Origin: an uncultured Bacteroidales bacterium
GTDB lineage: Bacteria > Bacteroidota > Bacteroidia > Bacteroidales > Muribaculaceae
Length of the DNA: 43,695 nucleotides
Direction: 5' to 3'
Assembly: GCA_949289215.1 (NCBI GenBank)
Contig: CASENC010000027.1
Coordinates: 1-43,695 of the forward strand
A model generated the notes under the pieces. The model was given only the letters and a program-made list of their open reading frames with translations, did not search any database and had not been told where the DNA came from. Positions 18,419 to 26,383 of this stretch are shown piece by piece (position 1 is the stretch's first letter; each line of letters begins with the position of its first letter). The translations under genes and the position numbers were made by a program.

Positions 18419-19351
18419 TTAATATCTGAAGCTTATGTAGAAACGAATAGAACCGGTTTTCCACTTCGACGAGCCATCGTAGTTGCCCTCGAAGATGTCG
18501 CCGGTATCTTCCATCTCTTCAAGGTCGTCCATGTTGAACACGCTGTTGTATTTGGCCTTGCCCCAACGGCCTTCAATACCCACCGAGATGGCTTTCCATG
18601 CCACGGCACCGCCTGCCGAGAAGAATGTACCGTAGCTGCCACTGAAGTCATCGGCTGCATAAAGCATTGAATAAGACGGTATCACGCGGAAGTGGCCGCT
18701 AACCTTTATGTGGTCATAGGGATTTACCGTCACCGACACACCAATTGCCGTGCCAATTTCGGCCTGATACACATCTTCAGGTTCCATACCGTAACCCTCC
18801 ATGTCGGGATACCAATAATTACCACCCATGCCACCATCATACTCTGCATCACCATTGAAAAATCCCCATTCGTCGGTATATTTAGAGAAGTTCAAGTCAA
18901 AATAACTCCAATCGATACCAAACTTTATCATGCCCAATATAGGCTTCTTGTGCAGATAAAATGTTTTACCCATGGCAAGTGCTACACCGAAATCGTTTTT
19001 CCAAGTACCGTTGATGTCCTTCTGTGTAAGGCTCTGTTTGGTGTAGTATATGTTGAAATATTTTGCCCGGTCATTCCAGATACGTTTGTTCAAGGCATCT
19101 TTTTCCATTTCCGACTGAGCCTCCTCGGTAGCCCTCACCGATGACTGCAAGTCATTAACCACTTGGCGCAATGAATCGAGTTCGGCATCACGCTCGTTGT
19201 CATACATTGTCTCTTCATTAAATTCCTCATCGCTGCCACCGACTGTTTCAACCGGTTCGGCAACGGCTACAGTATCGGCAACCAATGTCGAGGCTTGTGC
19301 TCCCGTAAAACTTGATAATGCAAATAGTGCAATAAATATCTTGTGCTTCAT
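18419..19351 (-). CDS. outer-membrane beta-barrel protein with N-terminal coiled coil
   Basis: A 310-residue exported protein of unknown function. The signal peptide ends near GAQA (residue 20). An acidic segment and a probable coiled coil (about 58-90, DAELDSLRQVVNDLQSSV followed by a Glu/Ala-rich helix) come next. The remaining ~210 residues alternate aromatic and small residues like a small beta-barrel (FGIDWSYFDLNFSKY, IKVSGHFRVIPSYSML) and end FYISFRY, an aromatic end typical of BAM substrates. It follows a lipoprotein gene by 18 nt, so the two are expected to be made together. Family not recognised. Confidence 0.72.
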   Translation of the reverse strand: MKHKIFIALFALSSFTGAQASTLVADTVAVAEPVETVGGSDEEFNEETMYDNERDAELDSLRQVVNDLQSSVRATEEAQSEMEKDALNKRIWNDRAKYFNIYYTKQSLTQKDINGTWKNDFGVALAMGKTFYLHKKPILGMIKFGIDWSYFDLNFSKYTDEWGFFNGDAEYDGGMGGNYWYPDMEGYGMEPEDVYQAEIGTAIGVSVTVNPYDHIKVSGHFRVIPSYSMLYAADDFSGSYGTFFSAGGAVAWKAISVGIEGRWGKAKYNSVFNMDDLEEMEDTGDIFEGNYDGSSKWKTGSIRFYISFRY

Positions 19352-19369
19352 TTCTGTTTCAAAATTAAA

Positions 19370-20320
19370 TTAGTTAATTATATTCAAATATCCTATGTTA
19401 GAGACATAACCTTCGTATCGTAGCAATAAAATTTGATAAAACGATATAATCTCATCACTGCCAGCACTCGGTACTTCAAACGATAGCATGTCTTCGGCAA
19501 TGACAGGATTGTTAATGAGAGTAGCATTCTCAGAACCGTTTGGAGCGAGTAAAATCTTGTCACCGTTCTTGAAACCGGGCCACTCTATTGAGACCGTCTC
19601 TCCGATACTTGCAGACTGTTCTATCATCAATTGAGTACCTAACCTCGGCATCTCTTGTTTAATGGCGGTTTCCCCGTTATGTTCATAAATAAACAGGTAA
19701 TTATCGAATAAAGGATAAAATGTCGAAGTTTGAATCACTTCGTTATAATCATAATCGCTGTTGCTTTGCAGGTTCAAGTCTAATTCAACTGGTTCTCCAA
19801 GCAATTCACCATTAACTATTTCTTGATAGTAGGCTTTGTCGCCATCGGCATATTCGCCCATGATTTCGACAAATTCACCATAAATATCATTTTTCAAAGG
19901 CATACTGGTGCAACTATAGTTATTCACATATAAACCTCCAAGTGTATGCCACTCACCATTCCTCACAAGAGAAACCTCTACATTGCCGCCATATTCAACC
20001 ACATCGGCCGGCATGATAAAAAACAGTTTGTCGGCAGTGTAGCTTGTTATCCGTGCTTTCACCGACGATGATGAATTGTAAGCGTCGCTTACATAAATTT
20101 CATCACCCGAAGAGAAACCGCTGCCCCTTAATTCTATTTCAGAACCTACATAGAAAGTTCCCATACCGGGCAACATCACATTGAATACATCTGTTCCGTT
20201 CCCTGTGTTTTCATAAGGGTTCCTTTCGTCCTCGACACACGAAGTGCCTATTACACCCATTATTGCCGCTATTGCAGTGAGCAGCATCACATTCATTACT
20301 TTTGACTTAAAACTTCTCAT
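19370..20320 (-). CDS. surface or periplasmic lipoprotein with IPT/TIG-like domains
   Basis: A 316-residue protein with a lipoprotein signal (IMGVIGTSC, Cys28). The mature part begins with two acidic stretches (VEDERNPYEN), possibly a lipoprotein export signal for surface exposure of the kind known in Bacteroidetes. At least two segments resemble IPT/TIG beta-sandwiches: FYVGSEIELRGSGFSSGDEI with IMPADV, and ASIGETVSIEWPGFKNGDKI with SFEVPSA. That is the usual opening (G-x-x-(V/I)-x-(I/L)-x-G-x-G-F-x-x-G-D-x-(I/V)) and close of such domains. It is the first gene of a pair with the beta-barrel protein, perhaps as its partner. No ligand can be named. Confidence 0.72.
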   Translation of the reverse strand: MRSFKSKVMNVMLLTAIAAIMGVIGTSCVEDERNPYENTGNGTDVFNVMLPGMGTFYVGSEIELRGSGFSSGDEIYVSDAYNSSSSVKARITSYTADKLFFIMPADVVEYGGNVEVSLVRNGEWHTLGGLYVNNYSCTSMPLKNDIYGEFVEIMGEYADGDKAYYQEIVNGELLGEPVELDLNLQSNSDYDYNEVIQTSTFYPLFDNYLFIYEHNGETAIKQEMPRLGTQLMIEQSASIGETVSIEWPGFKNGDKILLAPNGSENATLINNPVIAEDMLSFEVPSAGSDEIISFYQILLLRYEGYVSNIGYLNIIN

Positions 20321-20453
20321 GTATAAGAAAATATGTGTTTAGCAGGTACAAAGTAAGATATAAATCTTGAATATTGGTATATAAGTTGCAATTTTTTTGT
20401 CATGTGCATGTGTTGTATCCTTTTTAGGGGTGGGGGATATGTGCAGGGGATTT

Positions 20454-20461
20454 TATCTTTG
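20454..20461 (+). promoter_or_regulatory. -7 element for the portal-like gene
   Basis: TATCTTTG, a full match, 12 nt before ATG 20474. The start point would be near 20466, giving a very short leader. No -33 element at the usual distance; the upstream region is G-rich (tagggg, tggggg). Confidence 0.5.
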
Positions 20462-20473
20462 CCGGAAAAAAAC

Positions 20474-21874
20474 ATGAAGAACCACGTTAACTGTAACAAT
20501 GACAAGCAGGTGTTTGACGCAGCTTATGCGGCTTGGACAGGCTGGGCTGCATTGCGCGGCAAGCGTCGTCGCAACAAGGATTTCACTTATGGCTCGCAAT
20601 GGGGCGACACTGTGACCGATGCCGACGGACGCCGGTGCAGCGAGTATCGCCGCCTGCAAGAGAGCGGCCACGAACCCTTGACCAACAATGTGATACGCCG
20701 CCTGGTGCGCAGTGTGGTAGGACGTTTCCGCAACAGCATTGCAGCAGAGAATAACAGTATTATCATAAATGAACTCGACAGCCGTGCCCTTGAGGAGTTC
20801 TTGATTTCAGGTTGTTGCCTGCAACGGGTGGATACCGAAGGTACTGTTGAAAATCTTAATCCAAATCGCTTTTTCTCTAATGTGATGGAAGATGTGCATT
20901 GCCGTGATTGCAAAATAGCCGGTTATTTGCACGACCTTAATGTGGGAGAATTGATAAGCATGATTGCCCGTGGCGACCGTAATCTGGCCCGCCGCATAAG
21001 GGAAATTTACACCCGTATTGAACCGCCTTGTGATACAGGGAATGAGGTTGGCAGTGATGCCGAGCGTGGTGGCGATTTCTTTTCGGCGGCCAACGGGCTG
21101 GTGAGGGCTATTGAAGTGTGGACGCTTGAGTTGCAAGAAGTGCTTGAGTGTCATGATTGCGCACTGGGTGAACTGTATGTAGTGGATACTGATGCCCAAG
21201 ATGCAATAGATGCCGAGAACCTTCGTCGTCGCAAGGCCGGTGTTCCCGAGGTTGATGCACGGTGGAGCATCGAAGAAACGTGGCATTGCCGCTGGTTTGC
21301 CCCCGACGGCCACTGCCTCACACACTACACGTCGCCTTACGGCCACGGGTCCCACCCGTTTGTGATAAAATTATATCCGCTCACCGATGGCGAAGTACAT
21401 TCGTTTGTCGAAGACATAATCGACCAGCAAAAGTACATCAACCGCCTTATAACGCTAATCGACCATGTGATGGGCTCAAGCGCAAAGGGTGTGCTGCTTT
21501 TCCCCGATTCTGCTCTGCCCGAAGGGTTCACTTGGCAAGACATGAAACGCATATGGCGCAGCACCGATGGCATATTGCCGTATGCCGAAGGGTGTTGCAC
21601 CAATTTGCCGCAACAGATTGCATCGAACAATACCAACATAGGTGCCTATGAGTTGCTGTCGTTGCAAATGCGGCTTGTAGAAGAGATAAGCGGAATGGGC
21701 AGCGTGTTGCAAGGCAATACTTCGGCCGGCACACGCCAAGGTGCGCAATTATATGAGCGGCAAGTGGAAAATGCCACCATAGCCCTTGCCGACATCTTCG
21801 AAACATTCAACACATTCCGCCTCAACCGCAATGCCAAGCTCCGCATGGCCGAACCCTCAGAAAGCGACGCATAG
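20474..21874 (+). CDS. solitary phage portal-like protein
   Basis: A 466-residue cytoplasmic protein with no signal peptide. Its C-terminal half reads like a P22-type phage portal protein: SFVEDIIDQQKYINRLITLI (polyprotein-like D-x-(I/Q)-x-x-x-N-R-L segment), HVMGSSAKGVLLFPDSAL, EEISGMGSVLQGNTSAGTRQ (the G-x-x-(A/S)-x-x-G loop) and a long amphipathic helix QLYERQVENATIALADIFET. The N-terminal third is basic and Cys-rich (SGCCLQRV, DVHCRDC). No terminase, capsid, protease or tail gene is nearby, so it is not part of a visible prophage. I chose ATG 20474 because the -7 element lies between it and the earlier in-frame ATG 20402. It overlaps the convergent PAP2 gene by 18 bp. The portal assignment rests on remembered family features and needs a profile search. 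Confidence 0.6.
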   Translation: MKNHVNCNNDKQVFDAAYAAWTGWAALRGKRRRNKDFTYGSQWGDTVTDADGRRCSEYRRLQESGHEPLTNNVIRRLVRSVVGRFRNSIAAENNSIIINELDSRALEEFLISGCCLQRVDTEGTVENLNPNRFFSNVMEDVHCRDCKIAGYLHDLNVGELISMIARGDRNLARRIREIYTRIEPPCDTGNEVGSDAERGGDFFSAANGLVRAIEVWTLELQEVLECHDCALGELYVVDTDAQDAIDAENLRRRKAGVPEVDARWSIEETWHCRWFAPDGHCLTHYTSPYGHGSHPFVIKLYPLTDGEVHSFVEDIIDQQKYINRLITLIDHVMGSSAKGVLLFPDSALPEGFTWQDMKRIWRSTDGILPYAEGCCTNLPQQIASNNTNIGAYELLSLQMRLVEEISGMGSVLQGNTSAGTRQGAQLYERQVENATIALADIFETFNTFRLNRNAKLRMAEPSESDA

Positions 21875-22666
21875 GCTTAATCCGGCTCCACCGGGAGAGC
21901 AATATGGCACGCACACGGTGGTACATTGCAATTTTGACGTATTACAGCTTGATTTCCTGAAGATTTTCGGATAAAGCCAATATGCCAATTTTGTACTGAC
22001 TATTCCTAAGCAAGCCCCGGCCAATACATCATTGAAATAATGCCGATTATTATATATTCGCAAATATCCGGTACATGCAGCCACGGCATAACCTGCATAT
22101 CCTATCCATGGCGACACGTCGCGGTACTCGCGATAAAGGAACTCGGCACCCATGAATGCCGTGGCAGTGTGCCCCGACGGGAAAGAATTTCGAGCACCGC
22201 TATCAGGCCGTTTCTCCCTGAACGAGTACTTCATTGCATTTGTCAAAACTGCTTGCACTGCCCACGACATGGCCAGTATTATGGTTCGATCCTTAAAAGA
22301 ATGCGCCCCTTTTACGCCGGCCAAATTAAGGCCATACACGGCAACCATCTGCGAATATTGCAAATAATCGTCGATTTTCACCTTGTTTCGTCCTTTGCCC
22401 GACAATGCATCTTGCACACACTCTCGTTGCGAAGAAAACCAGTCGCCGCCCACCGCATACAATGCAGAAACACCCACGACGGCAGTCGGGATAAGCACTT
22501 CCCTCAACTTTAATCCATGTGTATCATCGACAATGCACACGGGTAATGATTGTTGACACCACAGGCTGTCGGTTACAGCCATTCCTTGCGCCTTCATTGG
22601 CGCAAAACAACTCGCGAGAAGACACACCACAGGCATGACTCTTCTTGCGAAATGAACGTTTTTCAT
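21857..22666 (-). CDS. PAP2 superfamily phosphatase
   Basis: A 269-residue membrane phosphatase of the PAP2 type, acting on phosphatidic acid, undecaprenyl diphosphate or a lipid A phosphate. All three motifs are present: K146-x6-R153-P154 (KYSFREKRP), P163-S164-G165-H166 (SFPSGHT) and R203-x5-H209-x3-D213 (RIYNNRHYFND). A hydrophobic N-terminal segment (about 10-25) may be a signal peptide or anchor, and several further hydrophobic segments follow. The C-terminal tail after LAYWLYP is Cys-rich and unusual. It converges on and overlaps the portal-like gene with no terminator between, so the two transcripts are antisense at their ends. Its own upstream region has a large inverted repeat. Confidence 0.9.
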   Translation of the reverse strand: MKNVHFARRVMPVVCLLASCFAPMKAQGMAVTDSLWCQQSLPVCIVDDTHGLKLREVLIPTAVVGVSALYAVGGDWFSSQRECVQDALSGKGRNKVKIDDYLQYSQMVAVYGLNLAGVKGAHSFKDRTIILAMSWAVQAVLTNAMKYSFREKRPDSGARNSFPSGHTATAFMGAEFLYREYRDVSPWIGYAGYAVAACTGYLRIYNNRHYFNDVLAGACLGIVSTKLAYWLYPKIFRKSSCNTSKLQCTTVCVPYCSPGGAGLSLCVAF

Positions 22667-22685
22667 CTACGCTGCTCTTTTGTGC

Positions 22686-22890
22686 GCCGACTATACCCGA
22701 TAATACGGAGATACACCAAATATCCTGGAGTGTGACAAAAAAGAAAGCGCGAGCTTTCTTATCATACTCTGAGGTATTTGGCGTAACCCGTATAGACGAT
22801 AAGTCGGCCCACGCTTATAGCGTAGGCATTTACTTGACTTATTCGTGCCTATACATCATCTAATCGCCAAATTTTCAGAGTATATCGAAT
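22686..22890. repeat. large imperfect inverted repeat with a third related arm
   Basis: Arms 22686-22748 and 22753-22808 are imperfect reverse complements. The innermost 8 bp are perfect (aagaaagc/gctttctt) around a GCGA loop, and the arms share gccgact, accaaata and agagtatga-like blocks. A further copy of the arm motif (cgccaaattttcagagtat) occurs at 22865-22883. Two smaller hairpins lie between (acgct/agcgt at 22811-22823; taggca/tgccta at 22824-22851). The interval 22667-23079 holds no protein gene. It could be a leader RNA of the PAP2 gene, a small RNA on the plus strand (GCGA is a GNRA loop only in that sense) or a decayed mobile palindrome. Confidence 0.6.
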
Positions 22891-22966
22891 AATAGTAAAC
22901 GCGGTAAATTAATAATATGTATATTCTCTCGGTTTTTCTACATCTTGTTCATTTTTAATATTAATG

Positions 22967-22999
22967 CAAAGTTAACCATTTATTCCGATGGCATGGCAA
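22967..22999 (-). promoter_or_regulatory. possible promoter upstream of the inverted repeat and PAP2 gene
   Basis: On the minus strand, TTG (plus 22997-22999), 22 nt, TAACTTTG (plus 22967-22974). If active, it would give a leader of about 290 nt that includes the whole inverted-repeat region before the PAP2 start. Confidence 0.4.
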
Positions 23000-23079
23000 C
23001 AGGCAAGTATGCCAAAACTCTATAGATTTGGCCTAAAAGGAACCGGAGGCAATGCCACCTTAATATATCTTACCGGTGA

Positions 23080-23724
23080 TTACAGCGTTCCGGTTTCGAT
23101 GCGCACGCAGATGCGTTCTATCACGGCATCTTCCTTATTACCCTCGGGATCGTAGCCCGAGCGCATATTCACGCCAAACATTCGTCCGAAAGTTTGCCAA
23201 AAGCCGGCACGGAACGAGCCAAGGAACGCCTTGACTATGTTGAACGACGACTGGTGCGTTTCACGGTTGATGAGTTTCACCAGCATTTTTGCCTGCGACC
23301 GTGTGAAAGTTTTCATTACAGGCTTGTACTGCTCGAAAATTGCATCTTCAAACTCTTTCAAATACTGCTGTTTCTCTTTTTCGGTCTCAAATGTTTCAAG
23401 ATATTCATATGTTTCAAGCAACGTGGAACATATAAGTTTGGCATACGGTAGCGTCTTTCTCACATCGCGCACCGTGCGCCAATAAAATTCTTCTTCTTTT
23501 TTGTTTTTGAACCGTTCGGGCGGATATATGGTGATAGGGTTCATGACTATCATGCACAAAGTGTCGCCCGTGGCCTCGTCAACAAAGTGGTATTTGCCTT
23601 TATACACCCGTTGCCTGCCCGATACGGGGGTGACTTCGGGCGTGTCGTCTTGTGCCGCTGCCGGCAACAAGCCTGCTGCAAGAAGTGTTATTATGGCCAA
23701 GATGCGGCACAAGTTGCCGGCCAT
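23080..23724 (-). CDS. DUF4294 family exported protein
   Basis: A protein of about 214 residues with a clean signal peptide when started at 23724 (MAGNLCRILAIITLLAAGLL, cut after PAAAQ). The core (MIVMNPITIYPPERFKNKKE, EFYWRTVRDVRKTLPYAKL, then VKLINRETHQSSFNIVKAFL) matches the Bacteroidetes family DUF4294, of unknown function. Earlier ATGs at 23742 and 23754 would overlap pdxB and lengthen the positively charged region; I prefer 23724, which leaves 4 nt after the pdxB stop. It is the last gene of a three-gene minus-strand operon. Confidence 0.82.
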   Translation of the reverse strand: MAGNLCRILAIITLLAAGLLPAAAQDDTPEVTPVSGRQRVYKGKYHFVDEATGDTLCMIVMNPITIYPPERFKNKKEEEFYWRTVRDVRKTLPYAKLICSTLLETYEYLETFETEKEKQQYLKEFEDAIFEQYKPVMKTFTRSQAKMLVKLINRETHQSSFNIVKAFLGSFRAGFWQTFGRMFGVNMRSGYDPEGNKEDAVIERICVRIETGTL

Positions 23725-23728
23725 GATT

Positions 23729-24742
23729 TTATTCCACCTCATGGCGCAAGTCATAATTATTGCGCTGCTGCTCGAATTGTTCGGGGCATGATTTCAATCG
23801 GGCAGTGTCGGCAAGAGGGTTGTAGCTATCCATGATTCGGGCAAGTGTTACTTCGGCAGCTCCACGTGCCGGTGCACAAGTTGCCGGCACTTTGGCATTT
23901 ATTCCAAAGTGCTTGTTTAGTGCTTCCACAATCATTGCCGTTCCACGTATCTTTCCTTCTTGTGAATATCCGGCTATGTGGGGGGTGGCCACAAAAGCGC
24001 GTTCGAGTAATTGAGGATTGATATTCGGCTCATTTTCCCAACAATCAATTGCCACATCGCCTATTTTGCCTGTGTTCAGTCCTTCAAGCAGAGCATCGGT
24101 ATCGGTTATGGGACCGCGTGCGCTGTTGATGAGCAGGCGGCAATGCCGCAACCGGGTTACAAATTCCCTGTTGCACAAGTGCCATGTGGCATCGCCCCCG
24201 TCGCGGGTATATGGCGTGTGGAACGTAATTATGTCGGCGTCACGGGCTATCTCATCGAGTTCCACCCCCGGGAAATCCTGTTCTGAACGTTTGCGGGGAG
24301 GGTCGTTAAGCAATACCTTGAACCCTATTTCCCTTGCCCAGCGTGCAATGATGCTTCCCACGTGCCCCACCCCGACAATGCCAATGGTGAGTTGTGACGG
24401 GTTGCCGATACCGTCACGTTGCATTAATCGGCCCACGGCCGATAATACATATTGGGCTACTGCCGGTGCGTTGCAACCGGGGGCATTATGTACGGCAATG
24501 CCACGTCGGCGGCAATAGTCGAGGTCGATATGGTCGGTACCGATGGTGGCACTTCCCACAAACGAACACCGGCTTCCGTCGAGCAGCGATGCATCGCACC
24601 GTGTGCGTGTTCGCACCACAAGTGCATCGGCTTCGGCCACAGCTTCGGCTGTTATCTCTTGATAGGGTAAATATTCTACCGTTGCATACGGCTCAAGCAA
24701 CCCTTTTATGTAGGGTATGTGGTTTTCTATTATAAATTTCAT
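23729..24742 (-). CDS. pdxB: 4-phosphoerythronate dehydrogenase
   Basis: A 337-residue cytoplasmic enzyme that oxidises 4-phospho-D-erythronate in the DXP-independent branch of pyridoxal phosphate synthesis. It belongs to the D-2-hydroxyacid dehydrogenases: the NAD motif is TIGIVGVGHVGSIIARWA, and the catalytic Arg, Glu and His lie in INSARGPITD, CWENEP and ATPHIAGYSQEGK. The start at 24742 (MKFIIENHIPYI) matches the usual PdxB opening, while the ATG at 24757 would overlap the preceding gene. It sits between a polytopic membrane protein gene (8-nt gap) and the DUF4294 gene (4-nt gap). Confidence 0.95.
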   Translation of the reverse strand: MKFIIENHIPYIKGLLEPYATVEYLPYQEITAEAVAEADALVVRTRTRCDASLLDGSRCSFVGSATIGTDHIDLDYCRRRGIAVHNAPGCNAPAVAQYVLSAVGRLMQRDGIGNPSQLTIGIVGVGHVGSIIARWAREIGFKVLLNDPPRKRSEQDFPGVELDEIARDADIITFHTPYTRDGGDATWHLCNREFVTRLRHCRLLINSARGPITDTDALLEGLNTGKIGDVAIDCWENEPNINPQLLERAFVATPHIAGYSQEGKIRGTAMIVEALNKHFGINAKVPATCAPARGAAEVTLARIMDSYNPLADTARLKSCPEQFEQQRNNYDLRHEVE

Positions 24743-24750
24743 CGTCGGCA

Positions 24751-25728
24751 TTACCATATTATGTTATATACACACAATCCCAGGCACGCTGCATACAGTG
24801 CCAGCATGGGAATATATCGCTTGTCGTTATTGTTTATGGTGAAAGCGTGGCCCACTTGCACGGCAAAGCATAAATTAAACGTAGGCATATAGGCAGTGAC
24901 ATTGGCACTGTCGATAGCCATCATTATGATGGTGGTGATTGTAAGCACCGTGAAAAATCCGTTGCAGGCTCGGCGCTTGGCATTGTAGCCGATTATGCGC
25001 ATCGCATTAGATGCCAATAGCAGCAGTGTGGCGAGTGCCGACAATGCACAAGTGGCAACAAGCCGCCATGAAACATCTGCGATATTCCAGGCCGTTGTGA
25101 TATCGGGCAAATGAAAATCGGCAAATGAGATTATGCCGAATCCGTAGCATATCCAATAGGGGGTAAGCAACCCCAGCAGCGTGGCAATGACCCCTTTCAA
25201 GTTCATGACGCGCATTTGTACAAACCCGATAAAGAATACCGCTAACAGGTACAATGCCATAAACTGGAACATGGCGTAAAAGCCAAGCATTGCAAATACC
25301 ATGAAGATGCTGCGGGTGGCGGCGCGTTGATGGTAAGTGGCGAAAAGCATATGCGCCGACGTGATTACCACGATGAGCATCAAGGTAGCTTCGCTAAAAT
25401 ATCCCGTCACTACAGGTGTGGCAATTTGCAGCATAAAGAATGATGACAATGCGATGGTCGCATCGGCACGTATAAATCCGTGCAGGCGGTTGAGGTGCTT
25501 AAGCAGGTATCCTGCCGCTATAATGCAAGCAACATTGAGCAACAATGACAATGTTGTGGAAGAAATCCACAAATTGCATGAAGGGAAAAACGAGCCGCTG
25601 TTGCCATTGCCTGCAGGTTCGCAGCCCGAAAAGGCATATACAATCGCAACGATTAAAAGCATAACTGCCGCAATCACGTTCAAGCTGCGACTTTCAAGGA
25701 ACCTGTCTATTATTACTTCATTGTTCAC
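24751..25728 (-). CDS. polytopic membrane protein of unknown function
   Basis: A 325-residue hydrophobic protein with about nine or ten transmembrane segments (for example VIAAVMLLIVAIVYAFSG, TLMLIVVITSAHMLF and GVIATLLGLLTPYWICYG). It lacks soluble domains and motifs I can name; it resembles in outline the uncharacterised Bacteroidetes membrane proteins that often precede pdxB, but I cannot assign a family with certainty. First gene of the operon with pdxB and the DUF4294 gene. The duplicated promoter module at 25749-25879 lies directly upstream. Confidence 0.7.
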   Translation of the reverse strand: MNNEVIIDRFLESRSLNVIAAVMLLIVAIVYAFSGCEPAGNGNSGSFFPSCNLWISSTTLSLLLNVACIIAAGYLLKHLNRLHGFIRADATIALSSFFMLQIATPVVTGYFSEATLMLIVVITSAHMLFATYHQRAATRSIFMVFAMLGFYAMFQFMALYLLAVFFIGFVQMRVMNLKGVIATLLGLLTPYWICYGFGIISFADFHLPDITTAWNIADVSWRLVATCALSALATLLLLASNAMRIIGYNAKRRACNGFFTVLTITTIIMMAIDSANVTAYMPTFNLCFAVQVGHAFTINNNDKRYIPMLALYAACLGLCVYNIIW

Positions 25729-25748
25729 TTTCTGCTGAATTTGAAGGC

Positions 25749-25879
25749 AAAGTTAATGCAAGTTGAGTGCAGAATAAAACAAACTTGTTTGTTTTTTCTG
25801 CCGAGCCGCCGCTTAACTTATGGAAAGTTAATGCAAGTTGAGTGCAGAATAAAACAAACTTGTTTGTTTTTTCTGCCGA
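25749..25879. repeat. tandem 56-bp direct repeat carrying a 34-bp palindrome and a promoter element
   Basis: Two identical 56-bp copies (25749-25804 and 25824-25879) have a 75-bp period. Each contains a near-perfect palindrome in which gcagaa and ttctgc flank aaaacaaac, tt, gtttgtttt. Just beside the first copy is CAAAGTTA (25748-25755), that is TAACTTTG on the minus strand, a -7 element for the membrane protein-pdxB operon. In the second copy the C has changed to G, which breaks the element. Thus a promoter or operator module was duplicated and one copy has partly decayed. The palindrome could be an operator or a terminator-like hairpin. Confidence 0.7.
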
Positions 25880-25907
25880 AACACCATGGTTATTCGGCAA
25901 CTTGAAT

Positions 25908-25915
25908 TAAATTTG
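25908..25915 (+). promoter_or_regulatory. -7 element for the mutarotase-like gene
   Basis: TAAATTTG, a full match, 47 nt before the ATG at 25963. No good -33 element is seen at 19-20 nt. Confidence 0.42.
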
Positions 25916-25962
25916 CACGACCATTGAAATATATCTAATTACAAATTAAGAAAAAAATAGTT

Positions 25963-26331
25963 ATGGAAGGATACCCCGTAAAACAATATGATGTACCTGT
26001 AAAACGCTATTGCCAAACATTGGAGATTGAAGGTGACCCCGAATCGATTGCCGAATATTGCAAACGTCACAACGAGATTTGGCCCGAGATTGTGCAAGGA
26101 ATACGCCAAGTGGGCATACTTGAAATGGAGATATACATTTGTGGCTCCAGAGTGTTCATGATTGTTGAAACTCCTCTCGACTTTGATTGGGATACCGCAA
26201 TGGCACGTCTTGCCACCTTGCCGCGCCAGCAAGAATGGGAAGATTATGTATCATTGTTTCAAAAGGCCAAGCCGGGCATGACCTCGACCGAAAAATGGCG
26301 TCCTATGGAACGAATGTTCCGCTTGAAATAA
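25963..26331 (+). CDS. L-rhamnose mutarotase-like protein
   Basis: A 122-residue protein of the RhaM family, small ferredoxin-like dimers that interconvert the alpha and beta anomers of L-rhamnose. The family features are seen in order: KRYCQTLEI, YCKRHNEIWPEIVQGI with the catalytic His, GILEMEIYICGSRVFMIVE, LPRQQEWEDYVSLFQ and EKWRPMERMFRL. The N-terminus has about ten more residues than E. coli RhaM. No rhamnose or fucose catabolic gene lies nearby, so the true sugar is uncertain; Bacteroidetes paralogues are often linked to fucose or rhamnose. It is a single gene with palindromic elements downstream. Confidence 0.9.
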   Translation: MEGYPVKQYDVPVKRYCQTLEIEGDPESIAEYCKRHNEIWPEIVQGIRQVGILEMEIYICGSRVFMIVETPLDFDWDTAMARLATLPRQQEWEDYVSLFQKAKPGMTSTEKWRPMERMFRLK

Positions 26332-26383
26332 GTTCTTGAAAAGAGATATGAAGGCAACGTATCAAAATGCGTTTTTGACCCCG

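Noticed and set aside
20402-22666. A prophage around the portal-like gene
   Set aside because: Neighbours on both sides are ordinary envelope genes. No terminase, capsid, tail, integrase or attachment repeats are visible.
22686-22890. An integron attC site or a retron RNA
   Set aside because: The dyad lacks the GTTRRRY and RYYYAAC core sites of attC, and no integrase or reverse transcriptase gene is present in the window.
25718-25900. A 60-residue minus-strand frame with two 25-residue repeats (core SAEKTNKFVLFCTQ)
   Set aside because: It is created by the tandem 56-bp DNA repeat, whose 75-bp period is a multiple of three. It covers promoter elements and a palindrome, and has no family features.
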